Made by a program: the position numbers and the translations under genes. Positions 11,759 through 25,200 of a stretch of 64,000 bases of DNA are shown piece by piece. Location of the stretch: assembly GCA_043228905.1 (NCBI GenBank), contig JBHGNT010000015.1, positions 18,600,001 through 18,664,000 of the forward strand, given 5' to 3'. The stretch's first letter is position 1; every line of letters begins with the position of its first letter. The notes beneath the pieces were generated by a model. It worked only from the letters and a program-made list of their open reading frames with translations, was not told the origin of the DNA and searched no databases. Source of the DNA: Azolla caroliniana. Its lineage: Eukaryota > Polypodiophyta.

Positions 11759-13565
11759 ATATGCTATTGTATTTATGGAAATAATTTCCGTCTTGCATGT
11801 TTATTTATGTGTATATATATATATATATATATACATATGTATAGTTTTTTATATGAACTTGATCTTCAACTTTAGGTCTCTTGCATTTGGGTATTAAAGT
11901 TTCTAGCTATTAGAGACCTTAGGCTATTATTAATACATCTTATTTTGGGATCAAGCAATTCACATGTTTATAGGTTTTAGTTGTGTAAATGGTCTTATTA
12001 AGGTGCACAGCTAGCATTCAGTATATGTTGGCAAAATTGCTGTGGAGCAATGAGTAAGCGAACAACAAATATTTGGTAAACAAAAAGTTTTCCGTGAAGT
12101 TGCTCCTGCGCAGGCATGCATCCTTTTCGTGATATGCCTGAATTGAGTATGAGAATGTAACTGAATGCCCCTCTCCTTGGTTATACTCACGTATTATTTA
12201 CTTTGTGAAGCTTGTGTAATTATTAAAATACAAGCCTTTTGAAATCATTGTTGTGAATACAGTTCAGTATTTTGGTTTTATATACTCTTGCACATGAGGA
12301 GGCTTTCATATTCTTACTTGCATGCATAATCTCTATATCGAATGATGGATATGTATCTATACATGTCCTTCCACATGTTATCATGTTACTCATCAGCTAT
12401 AAATTATATGAATGATGATGTTAGAGTTTTTGAGGCATGTTAACTGTGGCCTGCTTTATCTGTCGAATTATATGCTATAAAGTTTGTGCATTATTAGTAC
12501 AAACCCTGAACTTTTAATGCTTGTCCTTATCATACGAATTATTACTTCTTATCCTTACGATATAAATTATATGTACAAGTAATATAGTACCTTAATATGT
12601 AAAGACATCTCATCCTTATGGTGAGCACTATTGATGCAAACAAATTTGTACATTGATGTTTTGTGAAAGGAGCATTTATCTATCTTATTAATGTATATTG
12701 GTAACTTACTATTCAATGTATGGCCAGAAAAGTCATTTGGTCCATAAAGATGGAGACAAGTACCTCTGGTGACATTGGATTGATATGTTGCGTTGTTTGT
12801 TTTTCTGTGTTATTTAAATGCATAACTGATGAGAAGTTCAAGGATGTGTTTGTGAAGATGTGATTGCGCTATATTTAAATCTACTCTACATGTGTACAAC
12901 TATAGCTAACAGAAGGTTCAGTGGACATTTGGGCAGAATTATGTGGTGATTTGATTGAATATTGTGTTGAACCATTGTATACTTATATCCTATCAGAAAA
13001 GGAGCATTTAGATTCGTGGTTGTAAGAGCTGCCCATCAACCTATATCAAGGTATTAAGATTTTGATGATCAACAATCCTGGTTTGACCAATCACGGTCTG
13101 CCTTGATTGCTTCATGGAAATTGAAATAACATGTTCATTATTCAGGACTTCAGCTATATGCTCCTATTATGAGATATGGTGCCTTCAGTAATTAACATAC
13201 AAGCAAATTAAGTAACTCTATGTATCCCTCATTAGCAATTTATGTAAAAGATTGTCAAAATTAGCTTTATGAATAAATCATCATTCAAAAGTTGTCTTGC
13301 TCAACCACATGTTTGAGATTAGGTATCCATATATTGACTTTCCCGTTATATCCATCTATCTCAAACCTCCAATATTATCGAACTTATTGCATTCTCCAAA
13401 AAAACTCCATTAGGGACGCGATATATCCATCTTATGTGGAGGCCCATTGACTCAATCAAGAAAGGGAGAGGACGACCATGTTGGTGCATTCTTGAATTTG
13501 ACTATATTTCAGTCTCTAGCTAAATTAATTAGAATTGCACCTTGTTTTCATGTCCACTTTTGTTT
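11759..13565. other. Intergenic, no gene seen
   Basis: AT-rich sequence with no conserved reading frame. A short (TA)n run lies at about 11812-11834. The first few hundred bases are probably the TPR gene 3'UTR. Confidence 0.6.
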
Positions 13566-13860
13566 TCTTTTAAAACAATGAAAAGTCAAAAGACTTTCCA
13601 CAAGTTCACTTATGGTACTTTTGTCATTGGAGTTCATTTTTGTTTTTTGAACATTGAAAAGTCAAAAGACTTCTGACAGGTTCACTTATGGTACTTTTGT
13701 CATTCCACTGTGGATGAAGGGATGATTGAGAGCCATGATATTCATTGGCCTTGATTGTGATGGGGTTGTGCAAGTTGTTCTTTATGTAGAACATATTGGC
13801 ATTGTGCAAGTTGTTCTTTATGTAGAGCATATTGGCATTGTGCAAGGTGTTCCTTTCATA
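13566..13860. repeat. Two small tandem duplications (about 76-bp and 36-bp units)
   Basis: A unit containing GAAAAGTCAAAAGACTT and TTCACTTATGGTACTTTTG occurs twice with a 76-base offset (from about 13573). Immediately downstream, a 36-base unit starting TTGTGCAAGTTGTTC occurs at 13766-13801 and 13802-13837, with a partial third copy to about 13860. Open frames across the 36-base repeats are a by-product of its length being a multiple of three. Confidence 0.9.
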
Positions 13861-15900
13861 CTGTGGATTGTGTTAATGCATGATTTTGCTTGTGATATCA
13901 CTACATAACAACAAGCCAAATATGAAATTGATTAGTTACAAGATAAATACCATTTGGCACATCATGGTCATAGACATTGGTGGTGATGGTGATAATGTAG
14001 CTTGTTAACTCATTGTTGTTGAAGATCATAGATTCATGCTTAGGTTGTTGGTTTAATGACTAATTCACAAAGCTTCCTTGTTTACTTTGTTCACATATAC
14101 TTGCAAATTGCAATTGGTTTGTTTTGTGGGCTCCTGATGTGCATGTTAGCTTCTTGAGCACATTGTCAACATTTGAGTGTACGGGTTACTTAAAAGGAAA
14201 TCATGTCCAAAAGTTTTAAAATACAGTAACATGAATTTTGCATGTGGCAAGTTGTTCAATTCAAAATTAAAGAATGAAAACAAAAAAATAAATTATGATA
14301 CAAATTAAAGTAGGGATATAGAGGTGTATGCTAATGCTTTTTGGGAAAGGACATTGTGTGGGCATATGGGTGTATGCAAGTATATTAGAGATAAGATCTT
14401 AAGTACTTACCATCATGCCTTTTGTATAGGGAAGTACTATTTGAAGCATGGAAGTATCTTATTAGGGTATTTGATCTCCAATTCCCTCGAAAATTAATGT
14501 TGCCCCATTGTTGTAAGCTCAACTAATGTGAGGAGGGGGTATTGACAACAACAATCGAGTATGTTTACAACTCAATGCTTGCAATTTGTTACATACTCTC
14601 ATGGTAATCCAACCTAGAATGTGTGAGAAGTTCATATGTTTATAATCTACCTCACAAAGCTACATACAAAAGATGATATTATTATGAAGTCATGCATCGA
14701 GAACAACAAAATGGAGTTAGGAAAACGATCTATGAGAAAAGAGATACCTTCTTGGGTTCTCATACATCATCAATGCATTCATGAACAAAACATTACTCAG
14801 CATTGAAATTATTGGAATGATTGATGAAAGGTCTATCTAATACAATTGATTTGCTATTAGACCCATGTTTTTAAACTATGTTAATAAGAACGTTGTAAAG
14901 TGAGTCCATAAGGTGCGGGATAGCGTGCTTCATTAAGCTAGGAGCTCATTATCTTAGAGGTAAAGTATCTAATACCGAGATGCATTTCAACATTTTACTA
15001 ATATCAAGTAATGCTTTCAGCTAGGATCAATAAGACAAGCCCAAGGATCAATGTTCTTCTGTAATAAAATATCTTCTCTAGTGTGACTCGTGAGTGAGTG
15101 AGTGAGATTGAGCACAAGCATAAATTATGATTCTAGAGTAGGGAATAACAAACCGTGTCTATAATATCTTAAGAGTTAACAAAAATATTCCCAAATTTAG
15201 ATTCATTAACAACCACCCTTCGTTTTCTAAGTTTTGATTCTGTATCTTGACCAGAGGAAAAAAATTAAATATGAAGTTTCATATGAGTTTGAGAATGTCG
15301 TTTATTGAATATTCTAACATTGGGTGCACCATGTGTCGGAAGTCTTGATATATTATAAAGGCTAATTTTGTGATTGGGGCTGGCGACATGCACTCAAAAC
15401 GCTTCCAAATATGGGCCAACTACATCATTTGATGGGAGAGACACATGTGCTACCTATAGAAAGCTGAGAGATACAGAGCGAGCATGGGTTATCCACCCCT
15501 TATATTCACATCAATGTGTTCGAATGTTAGGTAATGCCTACGATGTTCTTTCATAGGCAATGCTTGCGTTTTTGTCCTCCATGCTCTAGGGATTTCACAC
15601 ATTTGAACTTGCCAAAAAGTCTCTTCTTTTTTATTTTTTGATCGGGCAATATCCAGGCACAAGTATGAAATGGACAACCTTATGCTACATGCAATGAAAA
15701 TCATTTACAAGCACCACATGACAAATAGCCCAACTTGATTTGAAGCAACACATTGCACAAAATGAAGTTCAGCTACAAACACTACATATATCGAAGCAGT
15801 ACATGTTTAAAAACTGGGATACAACATTGTTGCAATGAATACAAAACCGAAAACTTTATGCAAATTGCAACGAAACTTGTTCATCCATAATCACTTATGA
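13861..15900. other. Intergenic, no gene seen
   Basis: AT-rich sequence on both strands without a recognisable gene, RNA or transposon domain. Confidence 0.6.
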
Positions 15901-15909
15901 GGATGCAAC

Positions 15910-16150
15910 GGTCGCGGTAGTGTGACTATACATGATTCTTGTAACTTTAGGCCCTCATTTAGTAGAGTCATACAATATATTGCAACAAGTTGAACTCCCT
16001 ACTTATGGCTAGCAAACCAACACCATATGTAACTCTCGCAATAGTGTTTGTGTGACTATGCATAATAAGTCTTGTCACTTTAGGCGCTCATTTAGTAGAG
16101 TCACATCGTATATGTCAACACCTTGAATTCCCTACTTATGGCTTGCAACC
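15910..16150. repeat. Diverged tandem duplication, period about 130
   Basis: Blocks with GTGTGACTAT, CTCATTTAGTAGAGTCA and CCCTACTTATGGCT appear twice, offset by 130 bases (for example at 15920 and 16050). It lies 0.4 kb past the 3' end of the kinase gene. Confidence 0.85.
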
Positions 16151-16543
16151 AATGACAAAGCCCAGAAATAGCACACTCTGAATCATGCTTCTAGGTTTGT
16201 CGGAGGCCAATCTTATACCAAACAAGTCTACCCCTCCTGATGAAGTTGAACTTGATGGATACAAGTTACAAAAGCAAAGCACCGAATCGTGTTATCGTAA
16301 GGGCTAGAAGGACTGCCATTTTGTGATATGCGGAACCTAAACTGTTACAAGCAAAGCATTATCCTATGCTAACCGAAGTCTAAAAGGCATATATAAGGCA
16401 AGTGTGACCCAAGTTACACATGATCACAACATAACCTAAATTACAATTGAACTCTTCCCGACCGGGACGGGCACCCGAAACACTTGGGTCGTGTCCACAC
16501 TGTTGGGTCTTCTATGTTTGGGATGGGTTGGTTTGTTGAAGGT

Positions 16544-17473
16544 TTAAGTGGCAGCAGTGAATGTGACAGGAGATGGTGAAGAAGAAGAAGAAGTAGTAGT
16601 AGAAGTAGAAGAAGAATCCTTCTTCATATTCAGCCATGGGTGAATGAGCAAGTCCCTTAGCTTCATCCTTCTATATGGGTTTCTCTGCAACATACCTTTC
16701 AACAGAGACTTTGCATCCTGGGAGATGCATGGCCATGGCTCCTTCTTGAGGTCAAGCCTACCCCTCCTAATGGCAAGGAAGAGATGGCCAATGTCTTGAC
16801 CAGTGAAAGGAGCATAACCAGAGAGCATGACATACAAGAGCACCCCAAGGCTCCACACATCGACCATCTCATCGTAACCTTGGCCCGACAAGACCTCGGG
16901 GGCCATGTAGGGGGCGGTCCCCTCGGCCTCCCAGAGGAAACCGTGGTGCCGCTCCTTTCCGGAAGGATCCTTTCCGGAAAGATCCGCGGCCGACCCGAAG
17001 TCGGCAAGCTTGATTGTGTGGGCCGCGATCGGATTGGTCCTCGCGGGTGCCGAGACTAATAATATGTTCTCGGGCTTCACATCCCGGTGAACAATGCCCC
17101 GGCCGTGGCAAAACATGATGGCCCCCGCGACTGCCGCCATCACCTCCGATGCGGCTGCCTCGGGGAGCGGCCCGTGGCCATGGATGTACTCGTACAAATC
17201 CCCGCCCTCACAAAGCTCGGTGAGCACGTGCACCCATCGCTCGTCCTCCCATGACCCCCGGTATGAGACTATGTTCGGGTGGCCACCCCGGAGCCGCTCG
17301 AGGAACGCGATCTCGCTCTTCGCGTGCCGGGCCGCCCCGGGCTCCCATTTCGGCACGGATTTGCATGCGTAGACGCGCCCTGACAGTCGGTGCGTGCACA
17401 CCCGGACGATCCCATCCATCCCTTCGCCCAACTGGCGCCCAAGTATGTAATCCGTACCAAGTTCCGGCTCCAT
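16544..17473 (-). CDS. CDPK/PPCK-like serine/threonine protein kinase, intronless
   Basis: 309 aa, essentially one kinase domain (about residues 9-285) with a short Ser/Thr-rich tail. Visible elements: Gly loop LGEGMDGIV (15-23), VAIK-type Lys38 in YACKS, alpha-C Glu54, catalytic HRDVKPEN (129-136, Asp131), DFG (158-160), APE (191-193), and DVWSLGVLLYVMLSGYAPF. These features place it near the calcium-dependent kinase group, especially the small PEPC-kinase-like members, because no EF-hand domain follows. The segment between DFG and APE is atypical (GKDPSGKERHH, then GFLWEAEGTAPYMAPE). Most related genes have introns; this one is uninterrupted. The 5' two thirds is strikingly GC-rich against AT-rich flanks. 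Substrate unknown. The start is supported by the conserved Gly loop only 15 residues downstream. Confidence 0.9.
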   Translation of the reverse strand: MEPELGTDYILGRQLGEGMDGIVRVCTHRLSGRVYACKSVPKWEPGAARHAKSEIAFLERLRGGHPNIVSYRGSWEDERWVHVLTELCEGGDLYEYIHGHGPLPEAAASEVMAAVAGAIMFCHGRGIVHRDVKPENILLVSAPARTNPIAAHTIKLADFGSAADLSGKDPSGKERHHGFLWEAEGTAPYMAPEVLSGQGYDEMVDVWSLGVLLYVMLSGYAPFTGQDIGHLFLAIRRGRLDLKKEPWPCISQDAKSLLKGMLQRNPYRRMKLRDLLIHPWLNMKKDSSSTSTTTSSSSSPSPVTFTAAT

Positions 17474-17486
17474 GGAGTGCGAGGAC

Positions 17487-17510
17487 TAGGGTTAGGGTTA
17501 GGGTTAGGTT
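17487..17510 (-). promoter_or_regulatory. Telo-box-like repeats in the kinase 5' leader
   Basis: Three and a half telomere-type units (CCCTAAA-like; TTAGGG on the plus strand) lie 14-37 bases upstream of the kinase ATG. A second set occurs at 17676-17696. In plants such telo-boxes are known promoter or leader elements of growth-related genes. Their role here is inferred from position only. Confidence 0.6.
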
Positions 17511-17699
17511 TATGTTTAACGGTTTTACGAATTCGAGTACCAAATGAAGCTGTGATTTGCACAATTAGAGTGGCGCTAGGGTCAAGGGTCAATGCGGAAG
17601 CAATGGCAATTGGGGAATATTGTGGGGATCCGATCGGCATGGGGAGGTTGGTTTTTGTTTTTTTGTATATGTAGAATTAGGGTTAGGGTTAGGGTAAGT

Positions 17700-20600
17700 G
17701 TGGACTGCTTGGATATTAGTGAGTATTTATGGGCATTGTTGTGTGCATTTTAAAATGGCACCAAAAGTTGGTTAGGAAATAGGTCAGGAAGATTCAAAAG
17801 AAAAGGATCAACTTTTCATGCCACCCTAATATCACCAATATATATATATAACTACATACATATAGATTCTATGGGACGTTTCGTTGTGAACGGGGCCAAT
17901 GGGGGGATACGAAATAAATGGCCATGTGCAACCCAACCTTAACACTTTAGTCGGTCTCAAATAAAGTGTGAAGGAAGCTACAATGAAGTGAGAGATAGAG
18001 TCTAGATGGTTATAGCTCAATGGATAAGGCCATCTAGCACATATCACAATACTTAGCTCAATCAATGAAATTGGATACATACAATTGATAGCAATGCATG
18101 TTACAAATAGGGTACAAGCTCGTTAATAAAAGAAAAGCTAGAGATGGCATTGACATGGGTGCCCCAAATGGAACCATACAAGGAATTTTAATTGTCGACT
18201 CCCTCGCTTCAGTCTTATGAACGGACGTAAACAAAACTTGTGTCACTTTAGGACAACGAATGTGTTTCAAGTGTGTTATGGTGGCCCCTCATGGTATATG
18301 TCTTCAAACAACAAGCAATTGACAACATTTTCATGATACATTCCTGACATACTATCACAAATTTCTTGATTCGCCGTTATGAGTTGCTTTTAAGCAGAAT
18401 GATATATTTCTGCTCTCTTTCTCTCTCATCAATATGTGCACACACACGCAGAAAGTCAATTCATAAACATTGTTCAATAAAGACTTTTGAAATCCCTCCA
18501 TACATCTAGGGTACTAGGCGGGTTTTGAGAGAGAAAGAGAGAGATGGTGGTCAAACACTATGTACCAACAAGATTGGAACTAAGTCGTCCGTCATTATTT
18601 ACGCAAACAAATAAAAACTAAATGCTCACTACTATTAGTATACAAGAAACACTAATATTGATGTGCATTTCATGCTATTGATTATTAATTTTGAGCATAG
18701 CTCTATGTATCCGCATTTAAGTGAGTATAAAATACAAAAACATGTAGGGCAACACGTCCTATCATACCAAAGTAATATGCACCATATATGTAGCTTGTTT
18801 GCTTATTAGAAAAAATGAAAATTAACAAACACAAAGTAGAGATGAAAAGGTTAGATTGTTGATGTTGGTCCATATCCATATGATGCCTCATCTCAATCTC
18901 TATTGTATTATTGCACTTGAGAACCCATCATTCTAGCCTCATACGTTCACCAATTATGGATGTATGTATTTGTGAAGAGGATGTCTTGTTCTTCTTTGAG
19001 CTGCCCTAAAACGCGTCCTAGCCGTAAGTTATTCAGTTCTCTCTAAGGTAATCCATCCATTTAGTTAAAAGCTTGTTTGCTTCTAGTGTTCTCGAATCTT
19101 TATTTGGTATTTAGGTTAGCTGTAAGGATTCTAGAATGTGTGTGAAACAAGTAAAGTTAAGACATCAATGATGCGTGGATCATATATTTATCTATTCTCT
19201 TTGTTTATTTAGTTTGCCATTTTTATGAGACTCTTAAACCTTGTCCATAAACAAAATAACATGGACTTGCCAAATATTATTTTACAATATTCGATCATCT
19301 TAAAATATTCCAACTTCGGGTGACCAAGGTTTCTCAAGGGGAAAGTTTTTTGCTAGTTTTGAATCAACGTAAAATAAACAACATGCCATTTTTACGAATT
19401 TAATAGACTTACGCAAGGTTTTGAAATATGTTAGAATAAGGAATTCGACGTAATATTATACAAAAGTAAGCTAGTTGTTATGAATTTCTGAAAGGTTATC
19501 TAAATTCCCTATACTCAATTTATAGAGTTTCATTACATGTGAGTTCATGCAATTCCTCATGTTTTACCTAAATCACATCTCCATGCAATAGCGCATGTGT
19601 TTCATTACTTACACAGCTATTCTTCTATTCCACTAACTGGATGAATGTAATGAAAACAATAACATTTTAATCAAGAAATCTATGCGCTTGAAGTGCCAAC
19701 TTGGATTGCATCCAGTATGATGAATCAAACCAATTATAGTAACCAAAAATCTGTCTTATGGTATACTTTTGCTACAAGGGGAGTACTTTTCCCAATGCAT
19801 GCTACACCAATAAAGTCCAATAGACTGGGTTATGCCTTGAACAACTAACTTTGTACCAACACACAAACCCTCTTTATATAAGAGCTATGAGTAGACTACA
19901 TTAGTGTGTTCATGAGTTAAGGTTTCTTCAATTTCTTCAAAGATATATTGAGGGTAACACTTCTTTCTCAAAGGAACTTACACGTTTGAGTATGCTACCA
20001 CCATATCAAAGGCTATGTCTGAAGGCTAAAACGGAAGTGTATACCATAGGGATTGATAGGTATAGTTCAAGTTGCTAAGTGAACCCCGTTCAACCTTGGC
20101 GGGTTGCTTGATGAGGATTATTTTGCTTGCACCATTATTCACATATGTTGATAATTATCCCTACCAATTGTGGATTGATGTTGAGGTTGTTGGTTTCGTC
20201 TTATGTTCTCGAATGGAAATGCTATAGGTTTCGTCTTACGTCAAATGTATTCTATCAAGAGGAAGGTGCTTGCATGCATGTGTGCGTGTAAGAGAGAGAG
20301 GGAGAGAGAGGAAATAAGTTATTGTTTGATAGTCTCCTTAGATTACTAGAACAATAGGTAGGGTTAAAAGATAATTGATTTAGCATGCCCCCCCCATATG
20401 AACATGTTGGGCACATTGTATTTAAAAGGCCTTGCTTTTATGTCAACTAGTCTTGCATCCCCTCAGTAAATCCTCCCACTTGTGGGGACATTGAGGTTTG
20501 GTTTGTTTGTAATATATATACCACTTTTTGCCTGGAACCAAACAAAGAGTTTATATATCGATATATGGTGATGATATATTGGTGTGTGAGCTTGTGAACT

Positions 20601-22250
20601 CATGAAACCATACAAATTTGTAATACATAAAATGTGTAGGGAGATACTATCTAGCGAAAGTGTGTAAGTTTCGTGTGGAAGTAAATTTCTCTTAGCAAGA
20701 ATAGAAAGAATAACTCAATGAATGTATTTAAATCACAACGTAAATATTCAAAATATACAATTTGAGATTCTTAGGCTCTATTAAGAAAACTAACTAGTGG
20801 CACCTAGTGACATTGCCCTTGGGGCAAACCGACAAAGAATAGGAATCTTGTAGCTATTGATTAATGCTATACATTCCATTCAATTGAAGAAAATTAATGA
20901 GTTTGTATTGTATGTTATTTTATAAAGATAATGGACCATTGAAAGGAAAAATAATGTCATCAAACAATCATTATAGGCCATAAAAATGTAAAGTTTATTT
21001 GGAAGATAATTTGCATGTCATAATCAGACTAAGTGTTAGACATCGGATGTCATAGTGGGATGGTCGGAGACTCCATTATTCTTGTGATGTTGCAATGTAG
21101 TTTATGTTTTTCCTATGGGGTTCCCAAATGACTTTGTCATGCATGAGACATTATTTTTAGGTATTTATCTTACTTTTTGCATTGGTTTCTTCAGAAGCAT
21201 TTAATCCAAAACATGTCATCTACAAATTTATGTCCCGATACCCTCATTGACATGTACTGTATTCTCTAAATTATAGCAAAAATATAAGAACACTACTACA
21301 TAGTTTCATTGGTTTTTCATACTTAGGTAGCCAAATAATTGAAACTTCAAGCTCGTGTTGAAGGTTTCATGAAAGCCATCATAATCAAGTTGTGTCTTAA
21401 TCTGCTCAATCATGTCCCATTCGCAAGCAGCACTCTTATTTCTTTTTATACAGTCTATATGGTGTGTTGCGATAAATCAAGGAAAAACAAGTGCGATTCT
21501 TTATGACTAACAATGTGGTATTATTTACTGATATCACAGTAAAATCATGGATCGTTGTATAGAATCCAATCACATGCATCAGTATATTTATAGAACACTT
21601 CAAAAAATTGATTGTATGCCTTAAGAGTTTCTCCATTATCACATCACTTGATCTACATCAGCTGGCAATACGCAATTAAGTAAACATCATGCATGTTCTC
21701 ATGCAATGTGTTCGATGGAAATTGCCTACCAATGTTTTTTCTATGGTACAAAACATCACACCAATGTCTTAGTCCTATTCTTACAAATGAGTATGACAAA
21801 AAGTTGCGGCATTTAGGATGTTTCAACAGTTTTCCATAAACAAAGGAATCCAAATAATATCTAAAATCCCATTTACCATTCAAAATCACTTATTTCCCAG
21901 AAACATCTGAAATCAACTGACTAATTCAAGGCCAACAATTTGTTATCACTAACCAGCCACCCAATGAATGCAAACAATATGGCACTTTGAAGACAAACAA
22001 CATATCAAACATAATCAAAAGATTAATAAAAATAAAACAATGCCACTCAAGTAAAAAGTGGTCTACAACAAACTCTATAGAAAATGATACACATTTTGAT
22101 GCACATGAAGGAAGTGCACTCATAGTAAGAAACAATGACATACATTTTGGTACATTTGAAGTACGAGAGGGTTATCTTCATCAGCAAATGAAGAAAATGG
22201 AAGGCTCCATTGATCCTAAGAGCTTTGGAGGCGTTGTTGGCATTTGTTTC
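17700..22250. other. Intergenic, no gene seen
   Basis: About 4.5 kb of AT-rich DNA with only short stop-bounded frames on both strands. A short GA run lies near 20288-20312. I recognise no transposon domain. Confidence 0.55.
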
Positions 22251-25200
22251 TTAGGAGAAGAAGATATGGCGAGCTGTGTGATGGAACAATAACATTGCCT
22301 GTACATATAAACGAGTTGAGTATCAAATCATATACAAATAAATATCAACCACAAAGAGTAATAATACAAAAAGTCGAATCTTACTTGTTTCTTGGTAATT
22401 CCAATCTTTTCAAGGTCTTCAATCTGGTAAAATAGTTACAAATAAGATTTCTATGCTGAAAGCAATAAATAAAGAGATGCATTTGGTGTTTGCATATAAT
22501 TTTACCAGAGTGTACGAAACCTTGACCTAAATTTGTTGACATTGTTTCATTTAATATATTTTAATGTTTTCATTCCAAAAACATCTCAACTTTCAGAAGT
22601 AAAAGAAGTCAATCTTGAGATTATCCGAAAACAATTGCAACGATGTTACGAATGCTTTGTATGCTTCAAATAAAAACACTGAATAAAAAAGTGACAGATG
22701 GTCATGAAGGACGGATTTACCTCCTTTAATGGTTCAGAAGACTCTTCCCTTAGGCTTAGAATATATTCAGCTCGTTTATCTCCAATTCCCTGAATGGTAT
22801 CACAAAGCCAGATGCTTAGAAACCTTTTTTTCCAACTGATCTAATACATAATGACAGATGTGTATCAATTGCATCAAAAGCTTACATTGCATGGTCAAAA
22901 TGTCTCAATATATACATTAGGCAACATCAAGATTCATGTTAGGCAAAATCATTTAAAAAGATTGTAATAACTCTTCATCTTTACTTACTGAATACTGAGA
23001 TATTAAAATATTCAAAAGTAAAAATTTTAAAGGTGATTTTCGCATAATGCAAATGCAGATAATGCAAAAGCATCGAGGGATTACAACACAACGAATTCTC
23101 CTATTGTGGATTTACGTGAAAAACAGTATCAATATGTAAACCCTTCCTTAACTTCAGTTTCAAAATAGAGACAAGTCTATATCTTCAACTTGAAAATGCA
23201 AATTATGCTAATCTGGATTTTTTAATTATGACATTGGAATACATGATAGTTCTACAGTCCCAAATGAAGAAAGCAAGCTTTACAAAATATAAACCACTCC
23301 TTACCTTCATTGCAAGAAGCTCATCCCTGCATAGAAGAAGAAAACAATATTTAGTCTCAATTTGTGAGAGCTTGAAAACCCCAACTTGAGTAACTACAAG
23401 AAAGGAGTCAAACCTGCTAGCAGTGTTGAGAAATGCAATGTACTCTTTTGCAATGGTATTCTGTCAAAGAACGAAAGCTTTAATACCTTATATAAAAGAT
23501 TTTATTTTAAGTGTCTTAGTGTCACAGATCTTAAGACACTTAATGCCACAGCTTGTAATTTATTTATTTTATTTTAAGGGATGAACCTTAATGCCACAGC
23601 TCTTCATATTTAGCTTCTCTAAAGGTGTGTTTGCACTAATCTCCTCCATTTCTGTAGCACAATATGGACTGGTCTGTTGTGATTTCACGGGAGATATTAT
23701 CTTACTTATAGTTGACAATGGCTCTTTTGCATGTATTACATCATTATCATGGATAGGTTGGATAATCTCTCTCATTGCAGCTCGTAAATTGTGCAAACGT
23801 TCACTGAGAGGTGGCGAGGACGATTTCATCGTTGGCTTCAAATTTGGCGTGAACATATTCTTCCAATCATTCTCCTTATCAACCATGGAAGTTGTAATAA
23901 CTGAAGCATTCTCATCCATAGTTCTTTCCCCGTGAAACTCAATCAGATGATTGCATTTATCGTAAACATTATCTTTATCCTGGGACAGCATTTTGTTGTC
24001 AATCACCCCTTGGTGCTTGGCCTTTTGACATAAAGCTGGTGTTGTGTCTGTTCCATTTTCCTGGTAAAATGTAATGTGATGAAAACCTCCCGGTAGTGTC
24101 AATCATTTGTACAAATATGTATCCAGGCAAAAAGACTTTCCGTACCTTTTCATGGCCACAATTTGGTTGGTGTGCAATAAGGACTCTTCTGCAAGAGGAG
24201 GACATATCCCATAAGTAAGCAAATACCTCTCATTTGTAGTTAATTAATTGATGTGAGAGCAATGAAGTTCTTTTCTACTGACCTGGCCTTTGGAGAATCT
24301 TTCGGGATACCTCTCTCTAACCGCCTCAGTTGATTGATGTGGTGATGAGAAGGTGTGTGGAAAAGCGGTTTCCCTTTCCCCATTGTGGATACAGATGGAA
24401 AGACTTTGCCTTTAGCTTCCCGCCACGCTTGTAGTTTTTCTCCCATATCAATTTTTGGCTGTGGATCTTTCTTATCAATGTTCTGATTGATAATCTGTCT
24501 TGAACGAGTAGCAAGGCTCAAGGTATGAGCAGCCTCATTATATGATCTTGGGTTCTAAAACAAAATAAATGAGAACATACGATTAAGACTTGTATAAAGC
24601 AGATATGACTTGGGGAAAAATCCCAATATTTTTCTTTATCTCCGAACTGCCCTAAGTTTTCCTGCTATATGAGCACTATTTGGTCTATTCATTCCTTTTC
24701 TGGTCACCTCAGAAGTTTCCCGTGGTGGCATCCATGTAAATAGCCACAAATTATGGACATATCTAAGAAAACTCAGAGATTTTCAGAGTTTGCACCTAAA
24801 ACTTAATAGACATACCAAATTAACATTGGAAAAATTCATTTCCTTTACCAGGCAAGCAATCATAATAGCACGTGTCCTGCCACCGAGAGAGTCCTGGAGA
24901 ATCCGAGTAAGTTTGCTATCTCTGTATGGTACCCGTGATTCATTCGAATTCAAGGCATTAATAACATTGGACAATGCAAAGAGAGACTGATTGATGCTAG
25001 AACTCTCAACAAGTCTAACACCATCATTGCCTGTTCTTTTGTTATCTTCATTTCCTGTTAATAATCAACATTATATGTTAGGTACCTATAAGTACTGCTC
25101 CAAAAAATAGGCAAAAATATAATTGAAAAGTTGAGATTTTGGTGCACTTAATTTTGTGCGGATTTTCTATAACCTTTAAAACTTGCTATAAATGATTTAC

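Noticed and set aside
17208-17640. Several open frames on both strands over the kinase gene
   Set aside because: GC-rich shadow frames of the kinase; they lack conserved motifs, and the telomere-type repeats explain the LGLGLGL / PNPNPNP stretches.
17487-17696. Telomere-like repeats as a chromosome end
   Set aside because: Only three to four units each and surrounded by ordinary genic DNA.
22740-24100. A separate small gene at the helix-hairpin-helix exons
   Set aside because: The exons splice in phase onto the kinesin motor and the domain order is the KIF22 type, so they belong to one gene.
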